The notes: generated by a model from the sequence alone, not told the origin. Counted from the first letter of the stretch, positions 17,760 through 26,883 are shown. The stretch is DNA of 40,342 bases from Gammaproteobacteria bacterium (GCA_011523765.1 WTGA01000070.1:1-40342), one strand, 5' to 3'. Made by a program: numbers and translations.

Positions 17760-18779
17760 ATGGCATATGATTACGATCCCTATGTCCCCGTCGCCAAACG
17801 GCGGGCAAACGCCCAAAAAATGATCCACAAGTTACGCAAACAGGGCGTCGAGGTTTGTCCCATTGCAGTTCAAGGCAGAAAGATTGTACACACTTTCTGG
17901 GGCGAGGCCTGGTGCAACCACCTGGAGAGATTCAGTGACTACGCGAATCGCCTGCCTCGCGGCAAGACCTATGTACGCAATGGATCAGTATGCCATCTGG
18001 AGATCAGCAAAGGCACCGTCAAGGCGCTTGTCAGCGGGTCACGTGTCTACCAGGTCAGGATCGGGATCAGTCCCCTGGAAAAACCGGTCTGGGATATGGT
18101 CCAGAAAAACTGCATGGGCCAGATAGGTTCCCTGCTGGAACTGCTTGAGGGAAAACTGTCCGATCAGGTGATGGAAGTGGTCACGCATCCCCAAACCGGA
18201 CTGTTTCCGCAGACCCGGGAGATGCGGTTGGACTGCAATTGCCCCGACTATGCAACGCTGTGCAAACACATCGCGGCCGTTTTCTACGGTATTGGTGCCC
18301 TGCTCGACAAGCAGCCCGAACTGCTTTTCAAACTGCGGGGGGTCAACCAGGACGAGTTGATCAGCCCGGACATGGAGATGCCGGCCGGAAGTGGAAAACG
18401 GCGGCGTCTCGACAGCAATGTCGGTGAAATGTTTGGGATCGAACTGGACAGGGATACGGGGCCGGATGGCAGTGCGCCTGCTCCGGCGGATCGTTCCACT
18501 CACCGGGACAAGGCAACTGAAACTCCGCCTGCAAGACGCCATACGAAACCAGCCAAACGAAAAACACCGTTTAACCCCACTCCTGAAAATATATTGCGCC
18601 TGCGTCAGCGGTTGGGCCTGAATCCGACCCAGTTTGCCAGGTTGCTGGATGTCAGTGTTTCATCGGTTTCACTGTGGGAAAGAAAAGGCGGTCGCGTGAA
18701 TTTGCAAAAGAAATCCAGACTGGCACTGATGAACGCCGCGAAAATGGACAAGCGGAGCGTCCGGAAAAAATTGGGATGA
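17760..18779 (+). CDS. SWIM zinc finger protein with C-terminal XRE-type HTH
   Basis: 339-residue protein, probable partner of the SNF2 ATPase 17 bases upstream. The N-terminal part (FWGEAWCNHLERFSDYANRL at 46-65, then TYVRNGSV) is the conserved region of SNF2-linked SWIM proteins. The SWIM finger is Cys159-x-Cys161-x6-Cys168-x-His170 (LDCNCPDYATLCKH). After a polar linker (about 210-270, Pro/Lys/Arg-rich) comes a helix-turn-helix, residues 276-335, with LRQRLGLNPTQFARLLDV, SSVSLWERKGGRVNLQKK. This HTH tail is absent from the basic SWIM partner as I know it and would give the pair a second DNA contact. No regulatory sequence separates the two genes, so they form an operon. Confidence 0.9.
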   Translation: MAYDYDPYVPVAKRRANAQKMIHKLRKQGVEVCPIAVQGRKIVHTFWGEAWCNHLERFSDYANRLPRGKTYVRNGSVCHLEISKGTVKALVSGSRVYQVRIGISPLEKPVWDMVQKNCMGQIGSLLELLEGKLSDQVMEVVTHPQTGLFPQTREMRLDCNCPDYATLCKHIAAVFYGIGALLDKQPELLFKLRGVNQDELISPDMEMPAGSGKRRRLDSNVGEMFGIELDRDTGPDGSAPAPADRSTHRDKATETPPARRHTKPAKRKTPFNPTPENILRLRQRLGLNPTQFARLLDVSVSSVSLWERKGGRVNLQKKSRLALMNAAKMDKRSVRKKLG

Positions 18780-19289
18780 AAGTCAAACCGGGGGATGGCG
18801 TGCAGAGCTGTATACGAAATATGCGCCGGACAGGCGGATTGAAGACAGCATTCACGATGTAGACAAGGCATCAGGGTTCACCACGATTGGCGACACCACT
18901 GAAATCCCATACCCAGCACAATCCGTTGGCATATTGATGGCAAAATCTCAAGAATCGGCAAATCCATCACAAATCTCAGTACAGTGGCAGTGAGTCCCAA
19001 CCTGAACTTATGAACGACTATCCTGAAACGAGTCACAGATATACCCTTCCGGGCCGGGATTGCATTGTTCTCAACGTTAAACTATTCATCTATGTCCGTA
19101 ACATCTATGTCCGTAACAGACCCAAAGTGGCACGGGGGTTCATTGTTTGGGGGTGGCAAACGGATAATCGCACTTGAACTCCGGCAGCCTTCAGTCTAAA
19201 GCCATGCGGCAGCGTATTTGCGATACGATGGGAGGTGGCAGCCAAATCTTTGAGCAACGCTACAGACGTATTCACCTGGAAAATTAACC
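18780..19289. other. Intergenic region with 15-bp tandem repeat
   Basis: About 510 bases between the SWIM gene and the AlbA_2 gene. It holds an exact two-copy tandem repeat (19087-19116) and a 35-codon open frame starting inside it (19092-19199), which reads MSVTSMSVTDPKWHGGSLFG and continues to a TAA. No ribosome-binding site precedes that frame, so I treat it as a remnant or chance. No RNA gene is seen. Confidence 0.5.
19087..19116 (+). repeat. Two exact tandem copies of a 15-bp unit
   Basis: CATCTATGTCCGTAA occurs at 19087-19101 and again at 19102-19116 without spacer. The unit length is a multiple of three, so it preserves reading frame in the 35-codon frame that runs through it. It lies about 175 bases upstream of the AlbA_2 gene. 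Confidence 0.85.
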
Positions 19290-20531
19290 ATGCTCACTGC
19301 CGCACAGATTCTGGAAAGGATTGACACGGGTGGAAATTCAGGAATTGAGTTCCAGGAAGCCCGTATAAACAATGGGAGAGTCGCAATCCCCCATCGTGAC
19401 ATCCTGTCGGATGAACTGGCAGCCTTTGCCAATCAATCCGGCGGGACCGTGATTTTCGGCGTTTCGGATAATTCGCAACAGATTGTCGGCATTGAACCAT
19501 CGAATATCAGTGCTCTGGTCAGCTACATCAGTGAAATCTGCCACGATTCAGTTGCTCCACCTATCGTGGATTTTTATGTCGATAATGTTCTGGTGAAGGA
19601 TGCATCCGGTGATGAAATACACCTGGTCTATGTGCAGATTGAACGAAGTCTTTGGCTCCACAAAAGCCGCAACGGCTATTTCTACCGACACGGGAACAGC
19701 AAAAGGGAAATGAGCACTGAACATCTGCTACGGGTGGGGCAAAGCCGTTCACAGGCATGTATTGTTCCCTTTGATGAGCAGGCTGTCCCCAATACCGGCC
19801 GGAATACCCTGCAAAAAGACTTGTACATGCGTTTCGTTTCTGTCGACAATCCGTCATCGTTGCGCCAACGCCGGTTGCTGGTGTCATACCGCGACAGCCT
19901 GCACGCAACGGTCGCCGGAGTTTTGATGTGCAATCCCAACCCTGACCAGCATCTTTACAATAGTTGCATCCAGGCGGTTTTCTACAAAGGCAAAAACAAA
20001 GATGCCAATTACCAGATTGACGCGAAAGACTATCGCGGACCCCTGGACAAGCAAATTGTCGGTGCCTATCACTTTGTCAGCCAGTACAATCGGCTTTCGG
20101 CAAGAAAAGAGATAGGCAGGGAAGAAAGGCCGCATTACAGCATGAAAGCCGTGTTCGAAGCACTGGTCAACGCCGTCGTTCACCGGGATTATTCCATACA
20201 CGGCTCTAAAATCCGCCTGTGCATGTTTGCCGACCGGCTTGAACTCCATTCTCCCGGAGCACTCGCCAACACTCTGACCGTTGAAAGCCTGATTGACAAC
20301 CAGTTTACGCGCAATGAATTGCTGTCCCGTCTGCTGTCTGAATTGTCAATAGGCGATGAAATCGGGCAGGCAGTGAATCGAAGATATTTTCTGGAACGGC
20401 GCGGTGAAGGCGTGGGTATTATCTTCAGAGAGAGTGAGAGTCTAAGCGGCCGGAAACCCGTATATAACCTGTCTGGCGGAGAACTGAATCTCACCATTCA
20501 TGCTGCAGGGTCGCTCCAGCAATCTGATTAA
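19290..20531 (+). CDS. AlbA_2 (Schlafen-like) domain protein with HATPase-like C-terminal domain
   Basis: 413-residue cytoplasmic protein. The AlbA_2 domain covers about residues 10-125 (IEFQEARINNGRVAIPHRDI, AAFANQSGGTVIFGVSD). A C-terminal GHKL-ATPase-like domain (HATPase_c_4) shows AVFEALVNAVVHRDYSIHGS and ADRLELHSPGALANTLTVES. Such proteins are usually annotated as ATP-dependent DNA-binding helicase-like or transcriptional regulators, and several are tied to defence or RNA/tRNA cleavage through their Schlafen relationship; the actual activity here is unknown. G+C is a little lower than in the SNF2 gene. The gene is monocistronic, with a hairpin at 20550 after it. Confidence 0.88.
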   Translation: MLTAAQILERIDTGGNSGIEFQEARINNGRVAIPHRDILSDELAAFANQSGGTVIFGVSDNSQQIVGIEPSNISALVSYISEICHDSVAPPIVDFYVDNVLVKDASGDEIHLVYVQIERSLWLHKSRNGYFYRHGNSKREMSTEHLLRVGQSRSQACIVPFDEQAVPNTGRNTLQKDLYMRFVSVDNPSSLRQRRLLVSYRDSLHATVAGVLMCNPNPDQHLYNSCIQAVFYKGKNKDANYQIDAKDYRGPLDKQIVGAYHFVSQYNRLSARKEIGREERPHYSMKAVFEALVNAVVHRDYSIHGSKIRLCMFADRLELHSPGALANTLTVESLIDNQFTRNELLSRLLSELSIGDEIGQAVNRRYFLERRGEGVGIIFRESESLSGRKPVYNLSGGELNLTIHAAGSLQQSD

Positions 20532-20549
20532 CCGACCAATTCATGGGTG

Positions 20550-20573
20550 CCGGATGGGTGGATCCGGAATTTT
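20550..20573 (+). terminator. Possible intrinsic terminator after the AlbA_2 gene
   Basis: CCGGAT (20550-20555) pairs with ATCCGG (20562-20567) across a six-base loop and is followed by AATTTT. The hairpin begins 19 bases after the stop codon. The stem is short, so termination may be partial. Confidence 0.5.
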
Positions 20574-20719
20574 CAGTCACGGATGGATTCCCCGCTGCCC
20601 CGCGCCATGGGTCTTTCTCACCCTGAACCAGGCTATACAAGGAGTAATCCGGTTCTTTTCCAGCGATGACCGGTATCGCTCCAACCCGCAGCCGTTGTCA
20701 ATAACCCTTATGTCCGAAT

Positions 20720-21499
20720 CTATGGTTTCGAAGCTCTCCAGTGGGTAGGCCGGAGTTCTCCCCGCTCCAGAACCACAACCAATGCTTCCCAGGTCCTGAT
20801 CTCGTGGTCGACCAGTTCCTTTCCGACCCGGGACACCAGCTGGTCGTACAACTCACCCGACAATCGCCTGGTTTCTTCCCGGGCAATGGGCCGATACCAT
20901 TCGTTCCGGTCCTTGAACCGTATCCCGTCAAATCCCGATTTTTCCATCGCCTCCGCATACTCCCGCTGATGGCCCATGCCAAATCCCAGATCCTCCAGTT
21001 CGATATAGTGCTGCATTTCCCGGGAGAGCGGCCCTTCTGTACACATCCAGTCGCTGGCAAGAAACCGTCCACCGGGTTTGAGCACCCGAAATACTTCATC
21101 GCTGATCGATTGCTTGTCCTCAATGTGAACGAATGAATCCTTGGTGAAGACAATATCGAAACTTCCACCCGGAAAAGGGAGCGGACCGGGCTGGACATGC
21201 TGATAGACCAACTCCCTGCCCAGGCCGTTTTCAGCCGCCCTGGCCCGGCATTTCTCGATCAATGATTTTTCAACGTCCACGCCGATGATCCCATGAGGCT
21301 GGTATCGTTTCATCAGAAACTGCGTGACTCCCCCTGTACCACAACCGATATCCAGGATGGACTGGTTGTACAGGTCCGCCTCCCCGATGATCTGTTCCAC
21401 CTCGTCGGCTCCACCGGGCGAAAGGTATCCTTCCCCCCAGACCGCTTCGAGCACACAGACAAAGTCATCATCGTACTCCTGCTGGGAATGCCCGGTCAT
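20720..21499 (-). CDS. SAM-dependent methyltransferase, phosphoethanolamine/sarcosine N-methyltransferase-like
   Basis: 259-residue class I methyltransferase, cytoplasmic. VWGEGYLSPGG (residues 20-30) before motif I, and motif I itself (ILDIGCGTGG, 48-57), follow the arrangement of phosphoethanolamine and glycine/sarcosine N-methyltransferases. FDIVFTKDSFVHIEDK is the post-II region and VLKPGGRFLASDWMCTEGPL motif III. Methylation of a small amine is therefore likely; the substrate is unknown. The ATG at 21499 is chosen because the 17 upstream residues in frame overlap the HDAC-like gene. It starts 28 bases after that gene on the same strand and is probably co-transcribed with it. Confidence 0.87.
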   Translation of the reverse strand: MTGHSQQEYDDDFVCVLEAVWGEGYLSPGGADEVEQIIGEADLYNQSILDIGCGTGGVTQFLMKRYQPHGIIGVDVEKSLIEKCRARAAENGLGRELVYQHVQPGPLPFPGGSFDIVFTKDSFVHIEDKQSISDEVFRVLKPGGRFLASDWMCTEGPLSREMQHYIELEDLGFGMGHQREYAEAMEKSGFDGIRFKDRNEWYRPIAREETRRLSGELYDQLVSRVGKELVDHEIRTWEALVVVLERGELRPTHWRASKP

Positions 21500-21527
21500 G
21501 GATGACGGCACTTTCTGCAAAACCGGG

Positions 21528-22613
21528 TCAGAACAGCGGGTGCCGGGCAATCAGAGCTTCGACATCCCGGTCCGCACGCACGGCATCTTCCGGATAAAAG
21601 GAGATCGGGTCGGCAATTTCCGGTTCTTCCGCCAACAGTGCGCAGACCACGGAATAGGCGCAATAGGGCGCGTAGGTGGGATTGTATCCGCCTTCCTGGG
21701 TCATCACCAGTCGGCCGCCACAATGCGCCCTCGCCAGTTCACGGACCTGAAGGGCAAGCTGGTAGTAACCCGCCATGGTGACACACTGCCGACCGTTGGG
21801 ATCAAACTGGTTCGCATCCTGACCGTTGGCCAGCACGATGAAATCCGGGTTGAATTCCGTCACCGCCGGCACCACACAGCACTCCATGATCCGGTTGTAG
21901 CAATAATCTCCTGCACCAAACGGTATCGGCAGGTTGATATTGTAGCCTTCTCCCCTGCCCTCCCCGATCTCATCCACATCTCCTGTCTGGACATGGGTCG
22001 GTCCCCAGGCGCCATGGTCCATATGCAGGGAGATGGTCAGCACATCATCACGACCATAGAACCCCACCTGGGTGCCATTTCCATGGTGAACATCCCAGTC
22101 GATCACCGCTACCCGCCGGCACCCCTCCCGGATGGCTTCCAGCGTAGCAAGGCCGACACCATTGATGAAGCAATACCCATCCGCTTCACCGGGTTGGGCG
22201 TGATGGCTGGGCGGGCGGCTGATCGCATAGGCCATGCGGGATGTCCCGGCCAGAACCTGCCTGGCGGCTCCGATTGCCGCACCAGCGGACAGTCTGACGG
22301 TGTGCAACCCTCCCTTGGGCAGGTAGGTTGACTGGCTGACGTAATCACCGGCCAAATCAAATTCTTTCAGCCGTTCAATGTACTCCCGGGTGTGGAACCT
22401 CGACAATTCTTCATCCGAAGCCGCATGCGGCACCCGCCATTCCAGCTGACCTGAAACCGCCGTTCGTTCCAGCACCCCCTTGGTATTGCGAATCCTTTCA
22501 GGACCCTCGGGCTGGTCAATCTGCAGGTCCAGATAATCCGAGGGCTCGCCATCAAACACCCCTGCCGGAATCCGGTATTGCAGGAAATCCGGGTGGTAGA
22601 ATACGGAAAGCAT
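21528..22613 (-). CDS. Class II histone-deacetylase-like / acetylpolyamine amidohydrolase
   Basis: 361-residue zinc amidohydrolase. Bacterial members deacetylate small acetylated amines such as acetylpolyamines. Visible residues: tandem His in RPPSHHAQPG; zinc ligands Asp and His in VIDWDVHHGNGTQ and Asp in LANGQDANQFDP; and the catalytic Tyr in QEGGYNPTY. All the expected catalytic groups are present, so it should be active. The ATG at 22613 is chosen because AAGGAA lies six bases before it; an upstream frame to 22685 has no such site. It is transcribed divergently from the amidase (about 100-150 bases between starts) and precedes the methyltransferase. A joint role in processing an acylated amine is inferred. 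Confidence 0.92.
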   Translation of the reverse strand: MLSVFYHPDFLQYRIPAGVFDGEPSDYLDLQIDQPEGPERIRNTKGVLERTAVSGQLEWRVPHAASDEELSRFHTREYIERLKEFDLAGDYVSQSTYLPKGGLHTVRLSAGAAIGAARQVLAGTSRMAYAISRPPSHHAQPGEADGYCFINGVGLATLEAIREGCRRVAVIDWDVHHGNGTQVGFYGRDDVLTISLHMDHGAWGPTHVQTGDVDEIGEGRGEGYNINLPIPFGAGDYCYNRIMECCVVPAVTEFNPDFIVLANGQDANQFDPNGRQCVTMAGYYQLALQVRELARAHCGGRLVMTQEGGYNPTYAPYCAYSVVCALLAEEPEIADPISFYPEDAVRADRDVEALIARHPLF

Positions 22614-22713
22614 ACTGGTTTCCTTCATCATTTTGCGTTGCTTTTTGCCAATGGGCATTGACCTTGGAGGCGGCAAGAATACCATTGATCAGGATGGATG
22701 AAAATTCATTGCT

Positions 22714-24273
22714 TTGCATTATGATAGGGACCCGTCAACTTTCACATCATTTCTGCACCCTCCCATGGCACCACAACCCTCCGACTCCGACCTGGCCTAT
22801 CTTTCCGCACAAACCGCACTGGACTGGTTCAGGACGAAAAAGCTGTCGCCGGTTGAATTGCTCTCGGCGGTGCTCCATCGCGCGGAACAGGTCAGCCATA
22901 CGGTAAATCCCTTCTCGGACCGGTATTTTGACCGGGCTGTTGCCGCCGCAAAGCAATCCGAACAGCGATACATGACAGGAAACCCACGGGTATTTGACGG
23001 CATCCCGCTGGCGGTCAAGGACAGCTCTGCGGTCAAGGGAACCCGGGCAACCGTGGGGTCATTGATCTATGCGGACAAGATAGACCAGCACACCGACCCG
23101 GCCATTGAACGGCTGATCGAGGCGGGCGGAAACTTCTTTGCCCGCACAACCTGCCCGGAGTTTTGCTGGCTGTTTGCCTGCCATTCCAGGATGTGGGGGA
23201 CCACCCGCAACCCATGGCGTCTTGATGTCACCCCCGGAGGCTCGTCGGGAGGATCGGCTGCGGCCCTTGCGGCGGGGGCCGCCACCGTCGCAACAGGAAG
23301 CGACTCGACGGGTTCCATTCGCCAGCCCGCGGCACAATGCGGAGTCGTGGGATTCAAATCACCGTATGGAAGAAATCCACTGGACCATTTCTCCTCATTT
23401 CATCCCTACGTCAGCGTCGGCCCGATGACCCGCACGGTGGCCGATGCCGCATTGATGCAGAACATCATGTCCGGGCCCCATCCCCTGGACCATTGTTCCC
23501 TGGCCACTGCGCTTGTCCTGCCTGAATTGTCAGGCGATGTGCGGGGCTACCGGGTGGCCTACTCCATGGACCTTGGACATTACCATGTCATCGATGATGT
23601 GCGCCGGGAAACCCTGGCGACTCTTGAAACCCTCCGGGATGCCGGGGCTAAACTGACCGAAGTGAACGTCGACTGGGCCAGCGAGGCTATCCGACTGGCT
23701 CACCTGAGCGAAGAATTCATTTTTGCCGGTGCCCTGCAGACTGCTGTGGAAAACCACCCCGACAAAATGAGCGATTATGTCCCCCAGCTGCTGGAAACCG
23801 CCCGGTCCGCCAGTGCAGAGGATTTCCGCAAGGCATTGGATGTTGCGGGAGAAATCTGGCACCACCACCTGGGGCCCCTGTTTGAACAATACGATGCCCT
23901 GATCACCCCGGCCGTCTCCTGCCCCGAAGTACCGGCGGAAAACTGGCAGAAAGACATCCTTGTCGTGGACGGCTATCCGGTGACGGATACCGATACTGCC
24001 ATGACCGCATTGTTCAACATGTTCAACCGGTGCGCGGTATTGAGTGTGCCGGCCGGCATGACCGACGCCGGTCTGCCGGTGGGCATACAGATTGTATCGC
24101 GCCCCTATGGGGATACGGCCGCGTTTCAGATCGGGCAGGCCATTGAACAACGCCGGCCCTGGCTGCATGACCCCGACCACCGGCCCGGCCTCAGTACCCT
24201 GCAGTCGCCCCTCCGTCCACCGGCAGGGCGACACCATGAATGTGGGAGGCCTCGTCCGACACCAGAAAGGTGA
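22714..24273 (+). CDS. Amidase-signature family hydrolase
   Basis: 519-residue serine hydrolase of the amidase signature family, which cleaves carboxamides or related bonds. The Ser-cisSer-Lys triad is visible: Lys102 (AVKDSS), Ser178 (GGSSGGS) and Ser201 (STGSIRQPAAQCGVVGFK). The spacings 76 and 23 match fatty-acid amide hydrolase and relatives. The usual GGSIR reads TGSIR. The protein has no signal peptide and is cytoplasmic. The start is uncertain: ATG 22714 is used, and ATG 22765 would remove 17 residues. The C-terminus continues about 25 residues past the family's usual end (E-x-x-RPW) and overlaps the SDR gene on the other strand by 83 bases. Confidence 0.92.
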   Translation: MHYDRDPSTFTSFLHPPMAPQPSDSDLAYLSAQTALDWFRTKKLSPVELLSAVLHRAEQVSHTVNPFSDRYFDRAVAAAKQSEQRYMTGNPRVFDGIPLAVKDSSAVKGTRATVGSLIYADKIDQHTDPAIERLIEAGGNFFARTTCPEFCWLFACHSRMWGTTRNPWRLDVTPGGSSGGSAAALAAGAATVATGSDSTGSIRQPAAQCGVVGFKSPYGRNPLDHFSSFHPYVSVGPMTRTVADAALMQNIMSGPHPLDHCSLATALVLPELSGDVRGYRVAYSMDLGHYHVIDDVRRETLATLETLRDAGAKLTEVNVDWASEAIRLAHLSEEFIFAGALQTAVENHPDKMSDYVPQLLETARSASAEDFRKALDVAGEIWHHHLGPLFEQYDALITPAVSCPEVPAENWQKDILVVDGYPVTDTDTAMTALFNMFNRCAVLSVPAGMTDAGLPVGIQIVSRPYGDTAAFQIGQAIEQRRPWLHDPDHRPGLSTLQSPLRPPAGRHHECGRPRPTPER

Positions 24274-24952
24274 TCACCTCGGCAATTTTCCGGGCCGAAG
24301 CCAGTTGCCGGTTGGGAGCATCGGCACTCCACCGGTCCCGGCCCTGTTCAACCGTCATCCCGAAGGCAACGGCTTCGGATGCCAGCATTGGGGTATCCAC
24401 CGCACCGGGGCAGACTGCATTGATGCGGACATGGTCCCTGGCATGGTCCATGGCCATGGAGCGCGTCAGCTGCACCAGGGCGCCTTTCGAAGCGCAGTAC
24501 GCGGCTGTGCGTTCGGCTCCGACCAGCCCCCAGGTGGAAGCCACATTGACAATCGCTCCGCCGCCCTGCTGGATCATATGGGGAATCAATCCGCGGCACA
24601 GGGAAAACACGGCACCGACATTGATGGCCATGGTTTCATCCCAAATCCGGTCATCCGTGCCCGGAACCGTGGCATGGTGAACCACGCCTGCACAATTGAC
24701 CAACCCGTCCACAGGACCCTTCCGGCATCGCACCTGGTCGAGAAGAACGGAAATCTGGTCCCGGTCGGCAAGGTCACACCGGATGAACTGGTGGCCCGTC
24801 CCGGCCAGGGAGCGAAGGAGCGCTTTCCCTCTTTCCGCATTCCGCCCAACCGCCAGGACAACTGCTCCCTGTCCGGCAAAGGCTTCTGCGGCAGCCGCTC
24901 CGATCCCGGACGTGGCACCGGTGACCAGAATGGTTCGGTGATTCGACATCAT
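24191..24952 (-). CDS. Short-chain dehydrogenase/reductase
   Basis: 253-residue cytoplasmic NAD(P)-dependent oxidoreductase. TGATSGIG (residues 11-18) binds the cofactor, NCAG follows at about 87-90, and NVAST with Tyr152-x3-Lys156 (YCASKGA) gives the catalytic Ser-Tyr-Lys. The ending HIHGVALPVDGGATAGY is the standard SDR C-terminus, so the gene is complete. The start at 24952 (AGGA five bases upstream) or 24949 is chosen over a long upstream frame reaching 25135. It is convergent with the amidase and divergent from the PhyH operon, whose start lies 150 bases away. It probably oxidises an alcohol made by the neighbouring dioxygenases (inference). Confidence 0.92.
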   Translation of the reverse strand: MMSNHRTILVTGATSGIGAAAAEAFAGQGAVVLAVGRNAERGKALLRSLAGTGHQFIRCDLADRDQISVLLDQVRCRKGPVDGLVNCAGVVHHATVPGTDDRIWDETMAINVGAVFSLCRGLIPHMIQQGGGAIVNVASTWGLVGAERTAAYCASKGALVQLTRSMAMDHARDHVRINAVCPGAVDTPMLASEAVAFGMTVEQGRDRWSADAPNRQLASARKIAEVITFLVSDEASHIHGVALPVDGGATAGY

Positions 24953-25100
24953 GATGTTCCTGTCTTGTGCAAGGTTGTTTTCATGTCGCGCATGAACCGA
25001 CCATGCACGGACCCGATTGTATTTTATTTTGCCATGTTCCACCGGATTCAGTACACTGTCCGGGCGATCTGAACGTATATGCCAGATACAGGCCTGTCCA

Positions 25101-26015
25101 ATGAAAGAGGAAATTTCGACCAAACCGTCCCACATTTACGACGGCCTTTACCACATTCCCCTCCCCACCCCGGATGACGGGGAAATGCCGCCTTCGTACA
25201 CCCTGAATGACTGCCATGCAGTACCCGCCGAAGCGGTTGAACAACTCGAACAGGATGGCGTAGTCTGCCTTCGGGGCGTACTCGACCGCGGCCTCACCGA
25301 AGAACTGCGGGCCGAATGCGATGAGGCCGTTGCCCAGCCCAGTCCAGAAGCCCGTTTTGTCAATCCGCCCGGTGACGGCACCCTCTTTTACTATGAGTTC
25401 AATCTCTGGCGCAGGCACCCGAAGCTCCGCTCCGTGGTCTTCGACAGCCATCTTGCGGATGTCGCGGCATCGTTGATGCGCTCCAGGAGTGTCACGCTTT
25501 ACTATACCAACACCTTTGTCAAGGATCCCGGTGCCGCGGACAAGGTGACCCCCTGGCATGAAGACGGTTCCTATTCACGTTTCGTGGGGAACAATGTCAT
25601 CAACCTGAACATCAGTTACGACTTCATGCCCGCAGAAACCACCCTCAAGTTCAAGCAGGGTTCACACCTGCGCAGCGGTCCGATTTCCATTGGTCCCACC
25701 TTTGAACCCGGAGTGGAGTATACCGAAGCCATGCCGGACCAGACCCGGATGCCGAGCCAGGAGGAGCTGGAACAGCAATACAAGACGGTTTACTGGGAAG
25801 TCCACCCCGGCGATGCGCTGGTCTTCTACCAGCGGACGTTTCATGCCGGTCCCGGCAATACCCTGCCGACCCGCCGGCATTCCACGGCCTTCAATTTTGG
25901 CGGCGACCACGTGTATTACGATGCCCGGGAAGGGTTTATCGACTCGCCGGACATTGACCCGGACCTCCGGCACGGAGACCCGCCGGCCGGAGCCGTGTTC
26001 CCCAAACTGCGGTAA
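25101..26015 (+). CDS. PhyH-family Fe(II)/2-oxoglutarate dioxygenase 1
   Basis: 304-residue cytoplasmic dioxygenase of the phytanoyl-CoA hydroxylase/EctD group, which hydroxylates a substrate using oxygen, iron and 2-oxoglutarate. The iron triad is His153-x-Asp155 (TPWHEDGSYS) and His248 (RTFHAGPGN). Arg258/259 (PTRRHST) would bind the 2-oxoglutarate carboxylate. The ATG at 25101 is chosen because the frame upstream to 25017 is not conserved-looking. It begins a tight operon with the second PhyH gene (7-base gap) and the GMC gene. Similarity to EctD is only at the family level. Confidence 0.9.
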   Translation: MKEEISTKPSHIYDGLYHIPLPTPDDGEMPPSYTLNDCHAVPAEAVEQLEQDGVVCLRGVLDRGLTEELRAECDEAVAQPSPEARFVNPPGDGTLFYYEFNLWRRHPKLRSVVFDSHLADVAASLMRSRSVTLYYTNTFVKDPGAADKVTPWHEDGSYSRFVGNNVINLNISYDFMPAETTLKFKQGSHLRSGPISIGPTFEPGVEYTEAMPDQTRMPSQEELEQQYKTVYWEVHPGDALVFYQRTFHAGPGNTLPTRRHSTAFNFGGDHVYYDAREGFIDSPDIDPDLRHGDPPAGAVFPKLR

Positions 26016-26022
26016 GGCGTTC

Positions 26023-26883
26023 ATGCGAACCGAACCCGGCAAATCACCCCGCCCGTTGCCCGCGTACCAACTGCTGGCTCCGGGCAAGCCCGGGAACGAT
26101 GCCATTGAAGCGTATGAACACGATGGGGTCGTGTGGATCAAACAGGCCTTCGGGCCCTCCTGGATCGAGATGCTTGCCCAGGGCATGGAAATTGCGATTG
26201 AGCAGGGGATTGGGCAAGACACCGCATTCAGTATTGCCGCACCCGGGGAACCCGGCTTTTTCTTCTATGACACATTCATGTGGCAACGGATCCCCCAGTT
26301 CCGTGATTTTGCCTTTGAATCCGATGCCGCGGACATCGCCCGGCATGTCATGCGCTCCCGGGGGCTGCTGTTTTATTTTGATTTCATGCTGGTCAAGGAA
26401 CCCGGCACCAGCCGGAAAACACCATGGCATTACGACGAGGCATACTGGCCGGTGCGGGGAGAGCAGATCTGCAACCTGTGGACCTCGCTGGATTCCATCC
26501 CGGCCGAGACAGCCCTGCGATTTGTCAGGGGTTCCCATCAATGGCCGGAAACCTACCGGGCCGTCCACTTCGATCCCGCACTGCGTTATGACAATCTACC
26601 GGACTGCCCGGCACCTCCCGACTGGGAAAACGAACCCGGCAACCATGAAATCGTGTATGCCCCCATGGAACCCGGAGACTGCCTGGTCTTCCACAGCAGA
26701 ACCCACCACAGTGCCCCCGGCAACCGTCTGGGAACCCCCCGGCGACGCGCCCTCGCCACCCACTGGATCGGCGACGATATCACTTACCGCGACAAGCCCC
26801 AGGAAACCGACCCTCCCTACCGGGGAGAAAACCTGAAACATGGAGGGTCCATGGAATGCAAGACCTTTCCGCGGGTCCGGTAG
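26023..26883 (+). CDS. PhyH-family Fe(II)/2-oxoglutarate dioxygenase 2
   Basis: 286-residue paralogue of the preceding protein, seven bases downstream. The iron triad is His136-x-Asp138 (TPWHYDEAYW) and His229 (RTHHSAPGN), with Arg237-239 (PRRRALATHW) as 2-oxoglutarate ligand. The paralogues share the surrounding patterns ETxLxFxxGSH and YxxMEPGDxLVFxxRTxH, but diverge enough that different positions of one molecule, or different substrates, are plausible. A longer in-frame extension to 25690 overlaps dioxygenase 1 and is rejected. Its last 44 bases overlap the start of the GMC gene, pointing to coupled translation. Confidence 0.9.
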   Translation: MRTEPGKSPRPLPAYQLLAPGKPGNDAIEAYEHDGVVWIKQAFGPSWIEMLAQGMEIAIEQGIGQDTAFSIAAPGEPGFFFYDTFMWQRIPQFRDFAFESDAADIARHVMRSRGLLFYFDFMLVKEPGTSRKTPWHYDEAYWPVRGEQICNLWTSLDSIPAETALRFVRGSHQWPETYRAVHFDPALRYDNLPDCPAPPDWENEPGNHEIVYAPMEPGDCLVFHSRTHHSAPGNRLGTPRRRALATHWIGDDITYRDKPQETDPPYRGENLKHGGSMECKTFPRVR

